A stretch of 64,000 bases of DNA from Brachyhypopomus gauderio (GCF_052324685.1 NW_027506902.1:1050441-1114440); one strand, 5' to 3'. Numbered from the stretch's first letter, positions 13,379 through 23,267 are shown. The notes: generated by a model not told the origin, from the sequence alone. Made by a program: numbers and translations.

Positions 13379-16300
13379 GGGGCAGGGAGAGAGAGAGAGA
13401 GAGGGGGGGGGGCAGGGAGGGAGAGAGAGAAGGGAAGGAGAAAGATTATTTTTATTGTTCAGTAAAGGTAAATGCTGATCATGGATAATTGCAAAAAAAG
13501 ACAATAATAATATGACTGTGTCCTTTAATCCTCCATAAAAGAACAGGTCTAATATTACTGTGTCCTTTAATCCTATACTAAAAAAAAAACAAAAAAACAA
13601 ATGTACAAAGAACGAGTATATTGAAGATAAATGTCAGGATTTTTTTTTTATAAAAGGAACAATTCAATTATTGAACTTTGGGGCTACTCCATCCAGATCA
13701 TAATCGTGTAATCTGTTCTCGTGTGTGTGTGTGTGAGAGAGAGACCAACCCTGTGGGTAAGCACTCCTCCAGTCTCTTGTAGTGGTAGCCGGCGCTGTAG
13801 TTGATCTGACCTCCAGGAGTACACGCCGTGGCCTGCAGTGTCAGCTGGTGACACGAACACTTTGACCTGCAAGCAAGCAACGAAGAACCCCATTTAACCG
13901 AACGACTAAACTCTCCAAAACAATCCTGCCCCCAACCTTCTTTTTGCCCTCGACCATCAACGTAGTCAGTCCCATGGATGCATCTGGCAGTCAGAAGACC
14001 AACCCCCACACGCAAGCCCCACCCCCCCACAAGCCCCACCCCCCCCACCAACTCACTTGTCCTGGCAGCCGTCGGTGCAGTCGCAGCCCACCAGGTAGTC
14101 GGGGCTGGTGTTGATGATGACGCCACGCTCAGGGATGCGCTCCTTGCTGTAGGTGACGTTGGGCGGCGCGGTGCCGTCGATCTCGTTGACGCAGGACAGC
14201 GGGATGTCCTCGCGGCCGCCCGTGATGTCCCGGATGAAGTAGAAGGGGCGCTGCGGCTGGAAGCGCCGGTCCACCAGCACGTACGGGTCCAGGCAGAACA
14301 TCTCCAGGAAGATGAAGTCGCAGTGCGTCTGGAAGAGGTAGCGCTGGATCTCCACCATGTTACGCAGGCTCAGGCCACACGGAGACTTGTAGATGACGTG
14401 GAAGGACATCTAGAAAAGAGAGGGGGATGAAGGGTTACGCACGTAGAATGAGAGAACGAGGGAGACCCGCCGACCGCCTGACGCTCACCTTGCGGTTGAG
14501 GCGTCTGCGTGCGGTCATGCGGCGGAACTCGTAGAGCAGGGGAGTGAGGAGGGGGTTGCGTCCACGGTGCAGGTTGGGCCGCGTAGGCCGGATACGCTTC
14601 AGGCACTCGGGCGAGCAGGAGTGGCTGAGGTAGAAGAGGCGATCGTTGGGTGCCTGGTACGACGGCTCCTGGGGGATCCGCTCGCTGGTGTACGCCGCCA
14701 CCGTTGGCTGGAGCGGCTGGAGGGCCTGGAGGGGCTGGAGGGCCTGGATGGCCTGGAGGGGCTGGGGGGAGGAGATGATGGGAGCGAGGTTCTGCACGGG
14801 GCCCGGCTGGAGGAGAAAGAGCCTGGAGGGGACGGAAGGGGGGGGGGGGGGGAAATCACCCAAAATCGTATGTTGAGTGGTTTGCATCAGTCTCAAAATT
14901 CATAACATACCAAAAACACACAAGTAATGCACACTGAACTTTATTATTTCTAACCAAATGTAACATTACTTAGTGTGTTCTTAGACTTTTACATTTAATG
15001 TAAGACCGTAGACGTAAAGGGAACATGGCTGTACGGGAAAGCGTTTTAGCTGCTCTACCTGGAGCTGCTGGTCTGGGGCACCACGCTGCTGAGGGGTTTG
15101 AGCTGCAGGTCGGTCGTCACGCCCTGGCGGGGGGCACTCACTAACTGCGATGTGCTCTTCTTGGCCATCTGAATCCTGAAGAGCAGGGAGACCCATGAGA
15201 CAGAGAGAAACACACACGGTTTCGTGGATAACCAGTTGCCACTGTGGCAGAGTAGAGTGAGGCACTGTGGGTAATGTAGTTTTGGTGCAGACGGGAGAGT
15301 CTCACTCATTGCGGACAGGCTGCGAGGGCATGGGCATGGCAGGAGGTGGGCGGGGCGGCGCTGGTGGGGGTGGGGCGGGTCGGCTGCTTGCCAAACTGGC
15401 GTCGTTGGTGTACTGCACCACGGGCCCTTTTGCCCTCAGCGCTCCTAGACAGACAGATTTGAGAAAGATCACATTGCTTGCAAACAGCAGGCAGTTGCAG
15501 GGCGCGTGTGCTGATGTGCGCGTGTGCTGATGTGAGTGTTAACATGCGCGTTACCCATGTTGGGGCGCAGCCGCTGCTGGCCGGCCAGCTTCTTCTCCTG
15601 GGTGTTGGCCGTGCTCATCTTCAGGTTGAACATGGGCTCCAGGCGCGTGGAGCCGCGGTAGATCCACTCGCTGCGCTTGTCGTCCTGCAGACGGAGTACA
15701 GAGAACATTCACACCACCAGACCCACAGTCCCCACGGCACCCAGCAGCATTCACGACACCACGGAGGTTCTTGATGAATAACTCGCGGTCAAAACAGGCA
15801 ATTTTAAATGTCTGATCTAAAGAAAAACCCCAAGGTGGTTCATACAGAGAAAATAATGGCGTTGAATGACTGAATGACGGCTGGACTGCTTTGATATTAA
15901 GTTTAGAAAGTAAGGTGGGATAAAAGTAACGCGTGACAGGAAGTGATGTCATCTTACCAGGAAGAGCATCTTGACTAGGCTGCCATCCACTTCCTCCACA
16001 CGGCTGCGCCACCACGTCCCCTCCCATTCGGTCTTTATGATCTGGCCCGGCTTCAGCAGGACCATGGGCCTGTTGGGGTACGCAGTGATGTACTCCTCGA
16101 TGAAGTCCTTACACGAATCATCCTCTATGTCCTCCCACGTCTTCTTCACTGTGCATGTACACAAACGCGCGCACGCGCACACACACACACACACAAAAAC
16201 ATTGGTGAGGTCACATTCTGATGTTGGACGAGAAAGCCTGGCTCTCAGGCTCCGCTCTAATTCATCTCAAGTTCATCCACATCAGACTCTGCCATCCATG

Positions 16301-19300
16301 TCATTATGGACCTTGCTTTGTGCACTGGTGCAGTCATGTTGGAAGAGGAAGGGGCCAGCTCCAAACTGTTCCCACAAAGTTGGGAACATGGAATTGTCCA
16401 AAATGTCTTGGTATGTTGAAGCATTCAGAGTTCCTTTCACTGGAACTAAGGGGCCAAGCTCAGCTCCTGAAAAACAACCCCACACCATAATCCCCCCTCC
16501 ACCAAACTTTACACTTGGCACAATGCAGTAAGACAAGTACAGATCTGGCAACCGCCAAACCCAGACTCGTCCATCAGATTGCCAGATGGAGAAGCGTGAT
16601 TCGTTACTCCAGAGAGCGCACCTCCACTGTTCCATTGGCAGTGTGCCTAACACCACTGCATACAACACTTTACATTGCACTTGGTGATGTATGGCTTGGA
16701 TGCAGCTGCTCAACCATGGAAACCCATTCTATGAAGCTCTCTGTGCAATGTTCTTGAGCTAATCTGAAGGCCACATGACGTTTTGATGTCTGTAGTGATT
16801 GACTCTGTCTGTATGCCTAGGTGCTTAATTTTATACACATGTGTCCATGGAAGTGATTGGAACATCTGAGTCTGATAATTTGGATGGGTGAGCGAATACT
16901 TATATATATAGTGTTTAGTGTATTTGGGTATAGTGTATTTGTCTCGTTACGGTATTTGTGTCAATGTTGTGCTTGTCACTCGTCTTTGTTTAAGTCAATT
17001 CCTTGTCGCGTGGGTGTGTTTGTGTTCTTTAAGCCCGTCGATAAGCACTACATGCTATAAAAATAACACCTTGGTTTCGGCATCTCTACCCTCATTACAG
17101 ACATGACAGCCATCTAGGTAAATGCTCCTGATGACCAATCTTTTGCTTTAGGTATACATTTCAACCTCACAGTAAAGCTGACGCAAAAATTGGGCATCAG
17201 TCTGGTTGTCGGTACTCTAAACTGAGCAAGGGATAAGAAGAAGGGATGAGAAGAAGGGATAAGAAGAAGGGATAAGAAGAAGCCAAGGAAGTAACCGGTA
17301 GGCGTACATGGTCGGCAGATGGGGTAGAGTTCAGGCAGGCCCACGTAGGAAGCATAACCATCATCGAAAAAGATCAGGAACCTGGAAACACATGCAAGAA
17401 AAAGAAGCAAGTACATCAGTTCTTCTGGATCCGCTCTTCCCCACCCTTTTCTCCGCCCCTTTCTGCCCTCCCCACTCCTCTCTTCCCATTTCTCCCCTAT
17501 ATACAGTGGTACCTCGAGATAAGAGTTTAATCCGTTCCAGACCCGTGCTCGTATCTCGAACTGCTCGGTTCTCGAAGCAATTTAACAATGTAAAGTATTG
17601 TAATTGGTTCCGGTCCTTAAAAAAGTCACAAAACTAGCGTAAATGTGGAAAAAAAGACATGTTCTTTATTAATAAAGGCACACGCAACATGTATAATTAA
17701 ACAATACGTACAGTAACTTCACCGGTACAAACGTACGTACATGCTGAACAATAGAAATTACCGTAACAGAGAACATGTTTAAACTGTAAAAATTACGTAC
17801 ACACATCACATTACCTAAACTTAAAAAGTTGCTTAAACACTCACTCGTTGGTTTTAGGCCTTTTGGGTGAACTTTCGGCACGTTCACTCAGATCTGTTTT
17901 TTTTTTCATTAAAAATCTGTCCAACGAGGTTTGTTTCTGTCTGCTTTTTAAAATGTTTCGAAAATGAGCCAAAGATGTGTCATTAAACAGTGCTGCTGCA
18001 CGACTCGTTGATACCTTCTCCGGGTGATTCTTTTCAACGAATCGCACAACATTCTCCCACTGCGCAAGCACTGATTTTATTTCAGCTGAAGGAATCGGTT
18101 CCTGTGGCTCCTGTAACTCTTCCTCGCTGCTGCTCATCTCTTGTACGAGCTCAGATTGATGCATCTCCTGCAGCGCCTTAAGATAATCTGTGGAGAGGTG
18201 TTCTTCGTGCTCCTCAACAAGTCCGTTGATATCGCTCTCGTCCACCTCCAGACCCATCGATTTGCCGAGCGAAACAATCTCCTCCAGCTGCAAGTTTGAC
18301 TCCAGCTGCTCGTCCTCGTCTGCACCAATGTCCCTCGATGCAACTGCAGCAGGCCACAGCTTTTTCCATGCAGAGTTCAATGTCCGCGTCGACACTTCTC
18401 GCCAGGCAAGATCGATCATATTAAGACATGAAACAATGTTGAAATGATCTTTCCAGAACTCGCGCAGGGTTAAATTTGTATTTTCCGTCACATCAAAGCA
18501 TCGGTGGAATAAATGCTTAGTGTACAGTTTTTTAAAATTGGCTATGACCTGCTGATCCATTGGCTGCAAAATCGATGTCGTGTTTGGTGGGAGAAAAAGC
18601 ACCTTGATGAACTGGAACTCCTCCAGGATGTCGTCTTCTAGAGCGGGCGGGTGGCCGGGCGCATTATTAAGGAGCAGTAAGGCGCGTAGCGGGAGGTTAT
18701 TACGCAACAGGTAACTCTTTACCTCAGGACCAAAAGCAATGTTTACCCAGTCCACAAAAAACTGCCTTGTCACCCAAGCCCGTGCATTTGAGCGCCACAA
18801 AACATGCAGCTTTTCTTTTAATATCTTGTGGCTTTTAAACGCTCTCGGATTCTCCGAATGATAAACGAGCAGCGGCTTTATTTTACAGTCACCCTGCGCG
18901 TTTGCGCACAACGCAAGCGTTAAACGGTCTTTCATGGGCTTGTGTCCCGGCATGTGTTTTTCCTCAGCAGTGATGAAAGTCCTTTTGGGTATCTTTTTCC
19001 AGAATAGACCCGTTTCATCGCAGTTAAATATTTGTTGCGGGACGTAGCCTTCTTGTCTTACAAGCTCTGCAAAGCGCGTTGTAAACTCGTCCGCTGCCGT
19101 TGTGTCTGCGCTCGATGCCTCGCCATGCCTAATAACCGAGTGAATTCCAGTCCTTTTTTTGAATTTATCAAACCAGCCATGACTTGCCTTAAACTCGTTC
19201 TGATCTCCTGAAGTCGATGGCTGATTTTTTTTCAAGTCCGCGAAGATTGCACGAGCTTTAGCGCTGATTAAAGCTTCGGATACTGTGTCGCCTGCGAGCT

Positions 19301-22300
19301 CCTTCTCCTTTATCCAGATCAGCAATAACCGCTCCATTTCTTCATGAACCGGTGTCCGAAGTTGGGACAATATCGTCAAGCCTTTCGCCGTGTTTGCACT
19401 TTTAATGTTGTCCTTCTGCTTCAGGATAGTGCAAATGGTGGATGTACTCCGGCCGAACAGACGAGCGAGTTCGGCTACACGAGTGCCTTTCTCATGCAGG
19501 TGAATAATCTCCTGCTTAGTTTCTATAGTTATCATTCTCTTCCCACTGGACTTTCCACTACTAGAGCCTTTCTTTGGAGCCATAATGTAAAAAAAAACGT
19601 TTGTAGTACTGTACAGTGAAGCGGGTTCGGGAAATAAGGCAGAAACTGCGTAATCCAGAAAATCCCGAGGAGGGAAACTTTATTTACCACGCAACTTAAA
19701 CAAAAGCACTGTCATCTCCCCCTCCCCTGGCGCCGCTCCCCCAGTGTCACTTAAGCTGGAAACATACTTGCTGTTTGCCCATGCGTTCGCGTACACAACC
19801 GGCTGCGTTGTGAACGTTACTGAGAACATACTAGCCTATGTGCAACGCGTGAAACTGGAGGCGTCCACTAAAGGGCAGAACGTAGAAAGGGCTTCGGTAT
19901 TTTAACGATGCAAACATGGCAACACTCGAGGAGATTAGCCTTTGGGTAATTTTACGGTCACGGCAGAAAAAACGACGACAGCGATCCCTTCGTAGGTGGT
20001 ATGTAAGGCCGTTAAATCAAAGACGTTGTGAGAATGGCGAGTTTGTGTCGTTGGATATCGTTGTGTCCATTTTGATGCTGGTTAGCGGCTACACTGACCC
20101 TAGCGGTTTTGTGTGTATTGCACCTCGCGTTCGCGTCGCGTTAACTTTTGGAGGGCGTGCAAGACCTACGTGCCAAACCGACGCAGGATACGCGAAGCAG
20201 CCATTATGCGTACGCGAACGCGTAGTTAACAGCAAGTATGTTTCCACCGGGCCAAGTGCCTGTCTGTTGTGGAATTCGCTGCGAGGAGTAGTCGCTACAA
20301 CAGCATTGAAATACAGTACTGTACTGCCACCTAGTGGTTCATGCTCGTATCTCGAGCGTGCACTCGTATGTCGAACAGAAATTTTGCTCGTCTCGGTGCT
20401 CGTATCTTGGATTGCTCGTATGTAGAGCAGCTCGTATCTCGAGGTACCATATATATAACAAAAAGCACCATATCCCTAGTTTCCTTTGTCCTCCATGCCC
20501 CTCATCACTACCCTCTCCCATTTCATCCCTCCATCTTTGATGCCCCACTCATCTCCACTCACCTCATGCGGTTCTTGCTGTTGGGCATCTCTGCCACAAC
20601 GCCGGCATAGAGCCACACCTGGTTGCCGTCCTTATACTTGGCAACGACGCGGGCCCCCACGTACAGCCGCTCCAGCGTGGGGTGGTAGTCGAAGGCCACG
20701 TGGTTGCCCGACAGCAGACTCTTGCCCTTGTTCTCAAACTTCACCTTGTACTTGAAGCTGCTGCCTGTGGCGCCAGGGGAGGGCAAGAGAAGCCAGGAGT
20801 CAGATATCGAAGAGGGGGGAGCGCACACACAACTACAGTGGGTCATAGAGCGGTGTACTGACCCTATGCTGGACCACCTGGAGGTGGACTCCCTAAACCT
20901 GCCAACCCCCTGCCTCCAACATGCTTCAACAATTTCACATATCCCAAGTAGCAGTGAACATGCTCGTGATCTCTTAATAGATAAAATATCACTTTGCAGT
21001 GTGTATAAATATTGTTCTCCCCCCTTCTTTAGAAAGTCTACTCTTTAGTTTATGACTGAATTGTGGGGGTGGAACAAAATACGAAGTATAGATTTAATGT
21101 ACAATATTGTAACAATCTAACTAATGGACTTAATGCTGACATTTCAGCCCTTTTGAAAATAAAAAGGTTTCTTGGTAGAAACAAATGGTCCGTAAATACG
21201 TAAACACACGCATTTTTACATTTTTATGTCTTACCCACTGAGTTAATAGCGATCAGGGTTCCGCGGTGCCAGGTCTTGGTACGTTTTTTACCCAGAATGC
21301 TCATGTTTACTTTCATCACGTCCTGTTTGAGGCCGGGGTTTGGTTGGGTGGGTGTGTTTGCAGGGGCCGAGGACACGAACACGGCTGGAATATTGAGCAT
21401 GGTGCCACGGGACTGAGGGGGAGGGCCCAACCCCTTGGGTGGAGTGATCGCGGTGGAGGACGACGTGGTTGTCTTGGTGACAGCCTGCATCAGGTTCTGC
21501 ACTTGCTGTGAAGTTCTCTGCAGCACCGCTGATGTTTCCGTAATCTATACAAATGTTAACAGGTTTACACATGAACATGACAAAAAAATACAATTAAAAA
21601 GATATCTTTAAATACATAAAATAACCTACCCTCTCAATAAAAAAGGCAAAACATTGTTTATGGGGCTGATATTACATAGCACGACCTGCAAGAATATTTA
21701 GGCTAATATTGCAATGTCAGCTGAATCTTGTCTTACCGCGGAGTCTTTGCCTGGTGTGACGACCTTCTTTGGCGGAACAACTGCGAGATCAGGAAAGAGC
21801 ACTTAAGGAACTCTCATGCAGCAAAGCAAATGACTGTGTTTGGCTTTGACCTCACTTTTTTCAAAATCATGGATGATTCTTGATTACCATTTAATTGGTC
21901 CTTACGTAATACAATTGGACAATATTTCAAACAACATTTTTTAACGGACCGTGGCAATGCAAAAATAACCAGTGCAATCTACAGCAGGCAAATAGTGGAA
22001 ATAAAATCTTCAAACATTTCCTCAACAAGCTTTGTTATTGTATACTGCCTTTATATTTCCGGTTCACTTCGTTATTATCTTTTCTGGCAAAGTGTCCTTT
22101 TCTAACGGTTATCCTAACATGGACTGTAAAATGAATGAGAATGGGATTGCCCTAAATATTCGCCAATCACCACCAGATATCCTGATTTAACTTATTTCAA
22201 GTTACAATACTTAAGTGATATTTCCATCTTTCTTTTCTGCAAGCTGTATTTCATATGAACCGACGCCCGTTTTCATCATTGTGTGTATGTATCAAATGTT

Positions 22301-23260
22301 ATGTGAAAATCACATAAAAACAAAAATCACTTAAAATAGTTACATCACAAAAATCACCAGCACAATGGTCAGGATGATGGGATCAGAAAACAAAAATCAA
22401 TGATTTGTCTTAATAAGGAGGACAGACCCACTGACATACCCTAGTATAGTCCACCATCGCATTTTTGGCCCTCACTGCCACGCATTTGTAGTAGCACACT
22501 GCCTAGACCTAAAACCCACCTTGGACCCCAAGTGCCTACTATGCCCACCCTGTGCGTTCCCACAATCTGTGTCAACCTACCACATCCCACGGCGATCACA
22601 TCGTCATCTTCATCATCGTCGATTTCGATGACCTCGGATGCCCCTCCCGTGCCACCTGCCTCGTCTTCAGAGCTGCTCTCTCTGTACGCCAGGCCTATTT
22701 TAGTGTACAGCTCCTTCACCAGAACTTCACACTGCTCTACAGACCTGAGGAAACACATGCACAGAACCCTAGAGACCGAGGTTCAGTTCACATCCACTCT
22801 GCTACAGACCAATGTTCAGTTCACATGAACTACTGGAGCTATGCACAAGGTTGTGCAATTTGAAAGGACAACACACTGGTCTGGTCACTCTGGATCACAC
22901 AATATGGGTTTATCTACATTCTGATTAACTGTCTCCCCTGATTTGTTACTTTTAGACTTAGCCTTCTTTACAAACTTACTACATGTTCTCTCCCTCTCTC
23001 TCTCTCTTACACACACTAACACATACATACTCTGAAGCGTCGGAGCAGAGCACGTCCACAGAGGCCATGTCTTTTTCTCTTTGTTCGACCCACTCCTGGA
23101 GTTCGGCTATCTGCGTTTTCCTCTGCTGCACGGCATCACTGTTGTCCACCTGCTCCTCGATCCATTTACGCAGCTCGTCCAGAGACACACCCAGCTCCTC
23201 TTCCAGCTCTGGTCCCAGCTCCATCTCCAGGCTGGAGCCAAGCCCACCATCTACCTCCAT
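7796..23260 (-). CDS. setdb1: SETDB1 histone H3 lysine-9 methyltransferase (ESET), complete coding region
   Basis: Writes H3K9 methylation in the nucleus, notably to silence transposons and retroelements with the KAP1/TRIM28 and MCAF1/ATF7IP partners (family knowledge). Coding exons on the minus strand: 23260-23031, 22744-22581, 21780-21737, 21544-21235, 20764-20563, 17381-17308, 16148-15958, 15684-15555, 15444-15306, 15175-15059, 14822-14489, 14409-14057, 13866-13750, 13337-13168, 12942-12709, 12358-12188, 11471-11242, 10635-10548, 9893-9643, 9515-9427, 7913-7796. All junctions are GT-AG with matching phase; the total is 3756 nt, 1251 residues (human about 1290). Order: N-terminal coiled-coil-like helix, acidic IDDDEDDD stretch, Tudor region, MBD, Cys-rich pre-SET, split SET, post-SET. 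The SAM-site words RYLNHSCSPN and [11 protein letters not shown], and the final Cys cluster ([10 protein letters not shown]), are intact. Teleosts have two copies; I cannot tell a from b. Confidence 0.95.
8120..9118 (+). mobile_element. LINE 3' end remnant in the last setdb1 intron, split by an LTR
   Basis: At about 8250-8345 the translation reads [18 protein letters not shown], the end of a LINE ORF like that at 6.4 kb. After an inserted LTR, 8810-9118 looks like a LINE 3' UTR, ending CATTGTACATGCGTATAATG then ACAATAAAAGGCATTCTATT, a common fish LINE tail. It lies antisense inside setdb1. The frame is broken. Confidence 0.65.
8371..8805. mobile_element. Probable solo LTR (435 bp)
   Basis: Starts TGTGAAGG and ends CCACCACA (TG...CA termini), with a possible 4-bp duplication ACCT at 8367-8370 and 8806-8809. 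An AATAAA polyadenylation signal lies at about 8747. It interrupts the LINE 3' UTR. Four matching bases are weak evidence, so the borders are tentative. Confidence 0.5.
9427..9893 (-). CDS. setdb1: setdb1 exons 19-20: C-terminal half of the split SET domain
   Basis: Exon 19 (9893-9643) starts with the conserved [12 protein letters not shown] and ends RYLN; exon 20 (9515-9427) continues [20 protein letters not shown] and ends at FFASK. In this family the Asn-His-Ser-Cys motif binds S-adenosylmethionine; all four residues are present, so the enzyme should be active. Between VKSTRG and the next conserved block the sequence is fish-specific and Gly/Ser-rich. Confidence 0.93.
10281..10480. mobile_element. 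hAT terminal fragment in a setdb1 intron
   Basis: Begins CAGGGGTGCTCATTACGTCG followed by repeated GATCGCG words, the typical end of a widespread fish hAT family. No matching opposite terminus was found. It lies in the intron directly 3' (on the minus strand) of the exon ending at 10548. Confidence 0.55.
10711..11200. repeat. Interspersed repeat with (CA)n in a setdb1 intron
   Basis: TTTATATAGCACCTTTCAAG at about 10727 starts a sequence resembling dispersed fish elements. A (CA)n run of about 50 bp occupies 10801-10852. At about 11095-11195 there is a GGATGAAACCCACGCAGACA block ending in a CACCAAGCCACCGTG word, which resembles a SINE-like repeat common in fish. The class is uncertain. Confidence 0.5.
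11242..11471 (-). CDS. setdb1: setdb1 exon 17: SET-insertion segment with VKAE tandem repeat
   Basis: This exon lies in the long insertion that splits the SET domain. It has the conserved words [10 protein letters not shown] (human also has KVASWL here). The last third encodes a six-residue repeat, [30 protein letters not shown], in perfect register. Each unit fits the SUMO acceptor consensus hydrophobic-Lys-x-Glu. Whether it is modified is inference. Confidence 0.9.
12188..12942 (-). CDS. setdb1: setdb1 exons 15-16: first SET half and acidic insertion
   Basis: Exon 15 (12942-12709) carries [33 protein letters not shown] and [17 protein letters not shown], all very close to the mammalian protein. 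Exon 16 (12358-12188) encodes an Asp/Ser run ([20 protein letters not shown]) and then [19 protein letters not shown], again conserved. The acidic run is part of the insertion between the two SET halves. Confidence 0.92.
13168..14057 (-). CDS. setdb1: setdb1 exons 13-14 with upstream Cys-rich join: pre-SET to SET
   Basis: Exon 13 (13866-13750) gives [20 protein letters not shown] and CLPTG; exon 14 (13337-13168) gives [20 protein letters not shown] then the SET start [20 protein letters not shown]. The pre-SET cysteines bind a three-zinc cluster in this family, and all expected cysteines appear. A GA-rich microsatellite directly abuts the acceptor side of exon 14 (13341-13440). Confidence 0.93.
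14057..14822 (-). CDS. setdb1: setdb1 exons 11-12: methyl-CpG-binding (MBD) region and pre-SET start
   Basis: Exon 11 (14822-14489) has a low-complexity LQ-rich run ([14 protein letters not shown]) followed by a conserved [13 protein letters not shown] and [17 protein letters not shown]. Exon 12 (14409-14057) holds the MBD core ([23 protein letters not shown]-type face replaced by [20 protein letters not shown]) and the first pre-SET cysteines ([10 protein letters not shown]). The DNA for this exon is markedly GC-rich compared with the introns. Confidence 0.92.
15059..16148 (-). CDS. setdb1: setdb1 exons 7-10: third Tudor segment and linker
   Basis: Exon 7 (16148-15958) is nearly identical to mammalian SETDB1: [40 protein letters not shown] and [15 protein letters not shown]. 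Exon 8 (15684-15555) encodes [19 protein letters not shown]. Exons 9 and 10 (15444-15306, 15175-15059) encode a Pro-rich linker ([15 protein letters not shown]). The Leu codon at the exon 6/7 junction is split T|TG and restores the family's CRPLKKTW. Confidence 0.93.
16240..16905 (-). mobile_element. Tc1/mariner transposon remnant in a setdb1 intron
   Basis: The minus-strand frame at 16713-16282 reads [32 protein letters not shown] and [13 protein letters not shown], a Tc1-like transposase from the middle of the DDE domain. The normal HDCAPVH-type motif is degraded to HDCTSAQ, the N-terminal part is missing, and a tATATATAtAGTG end lies near 16900. It is inactive. It has the same orientation as setdb1. 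Confidence 0.85.
17308..17381 (-). CDS. setdb1: setdb1 exon 6 (74 bp): Tudor segment
   Basis: Encodes [20 protein letters not shown] then ICRP, with AG|G completing Arg from the previous exon and CCA-T|GTACGC as donor. The family's second Tudor motif is kept. It is separated from exon 5 by an intron almost entirely filled by a Tigger element, and the exon is short, so it might be skipped if the transposon disturbs splicing (inference). Confidence 0.93.
17841..19583 (-). CDS. Tigger/pogo transposase, 580 aa, uninterrupted, one catalytic Asp replaced
   Basis: Cut-and-paste transposase of the pogo group (Tc1/mariner superfamily). Residues about 15-60 form an HTH of CENP-B/pipsqueak type ([20 protein letters not shown]); about 75-155 a CENPB-type second HTH ([20 protein letters not shown]); about 185-380 the DDE_1 catalytic domain. 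The first catalytic Asp is D189 in NCDETG; the third is D343 in LQPMDQ. The second, normally in LLLDNAPGH, reads LLLNNAPGH: codon AAT at 18668-18666, N306. The protein is therefore predicted to be unable to cut DNA but may still bind it. C-terminal about 200 residues are acidic and low-complexity, ending in basic SPKRPKTNE. No stop or frameshift was seen, so insertion is recent or the ORF has been kept. On the minus strand AATAAA lies about 180 bp past the stop. Confidence 0.93.
   Translation of the reverse strand: MAPKKGSSSGKSSGKRMITIETKQEIIHLHEKGTRVAELARLFGRSTSTICTILKQKDNIKSANTAKGLTILSQLRTPVHEEMERLLLIWIKEKELAGDTVSEALISAKARAIFADLKKNQPSTSGDQNEFKASHGWFDKFKKRTGIHSVIRHGEASSADTTAADEFTTRFAELVRQEGYVPQQIFNCDETGLFWKKIPKRTFITAEEKHMPGHKPMKDRLTLALCANAQGDCKIKPLLVYHSENPRAFKSHKILKEKLHVLWRSNARAWVTRQFFVDWVNIAFGPEVKSYLLRNNLPLRALLLLNNAPGHPPALEDDILEEFQFIKVLFLPPNTTSILQPMDQQVIANFKKLYTKHLFHRCFDVTENTNLTLREFWKDHFNIVSCLNMIDLAWREVSTRTLNSAWKKLWPAAVASRDIGADEDEQLESNLQLEEIVSLGKSMGLEVDESDINGLVEEHEEHLSTDYLKALQEMHQSELVQEMSSSEEELQEPQEPIPSAEIKSVLAQWENVVRFVEKNHPEKVSTSRAAALFNDTSLAHFRNILKSRQKQTSLDRFLMKKKTDLSERAESSPKRPKTNE
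19758..20245 (+). mobile_element. PIF/Harbinger-derived element nested in the Tigger
   Basis: Inverted repeats GGAAACATACTTGCTG (19758-19773) and CAGCAAGTATGTTTCC (20230-20245), with a second inner pair of GCGTTCGCGTAC words, delimit about 490 bp. Inside, from 19916 (+), [10 protein letters not shown] and [18 protein letters not shown] match the N-terminus of HARBI1-like nucleases; the rest of the gene is absent. Target-site duplication was not clear, so outer borders may extend a few bases. Confidence 0.75.
20563..23260 (-). CDS. setdb1: setdb1 exons 1-5 (coding): N-terminus and first Tudor segment
   Basis: The start ATG at 23260 is the first in the exon after acceptor [29 protein letters not shown] then [20 protein letters not shown] (helical region). 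Exon 2 (22744-22581) ends in [15 protein letters not shown], a SUMO-interaction-like acidic hydrophobic patch in the family. Exon 3 is only 44 bp. Exon 4 (21544-21235) is Ser/Thr/Pro-rich. Exon 5 (20764-20563) begins the Tudor region: [40 protein letters not shown] and [11 protein letters not shown]. Confidence 0.92.
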
Positions 23261-23267
23261 GCCACTG

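Larger units (their letters stand above)
17504..20452 (-). mobile_element. Tigger/pogo DNA transposon (about 2.95 kb, with nested Harbinger insert)
   Basis: The left end is CAGTGGTACCTCGAGATA at 17504 after a TA dinucleotide; the right end reads ATCTCGAGGTACCATAT before a TATA run, so the last bases (expected CACTG) have decayed. Subterminal words (CTCGTATCTCGA, CGTATCTTGGAT, TCGTATGT) repeat at both ends as in Tigger TIRs. The element takes up nearly all of the 3181-bp intron 17382-20562, leaving about 122 and 110 bp of flanks. The exact right border is uncertain by a few bases. Confidence 0.88.

Noticed and set aside
13978-14430. 150-residue plus-strand frame across setdb1 exons 12-13
   Set aside because: Antisense shadow of the GC-rich MBD exon; the minus strand gives the conserved protein.
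16900-17100. Gene between the Tc1 remnant and setdb1 exon 6
   Set aside because: Short frames only; likely part of the transposon or plain intron.
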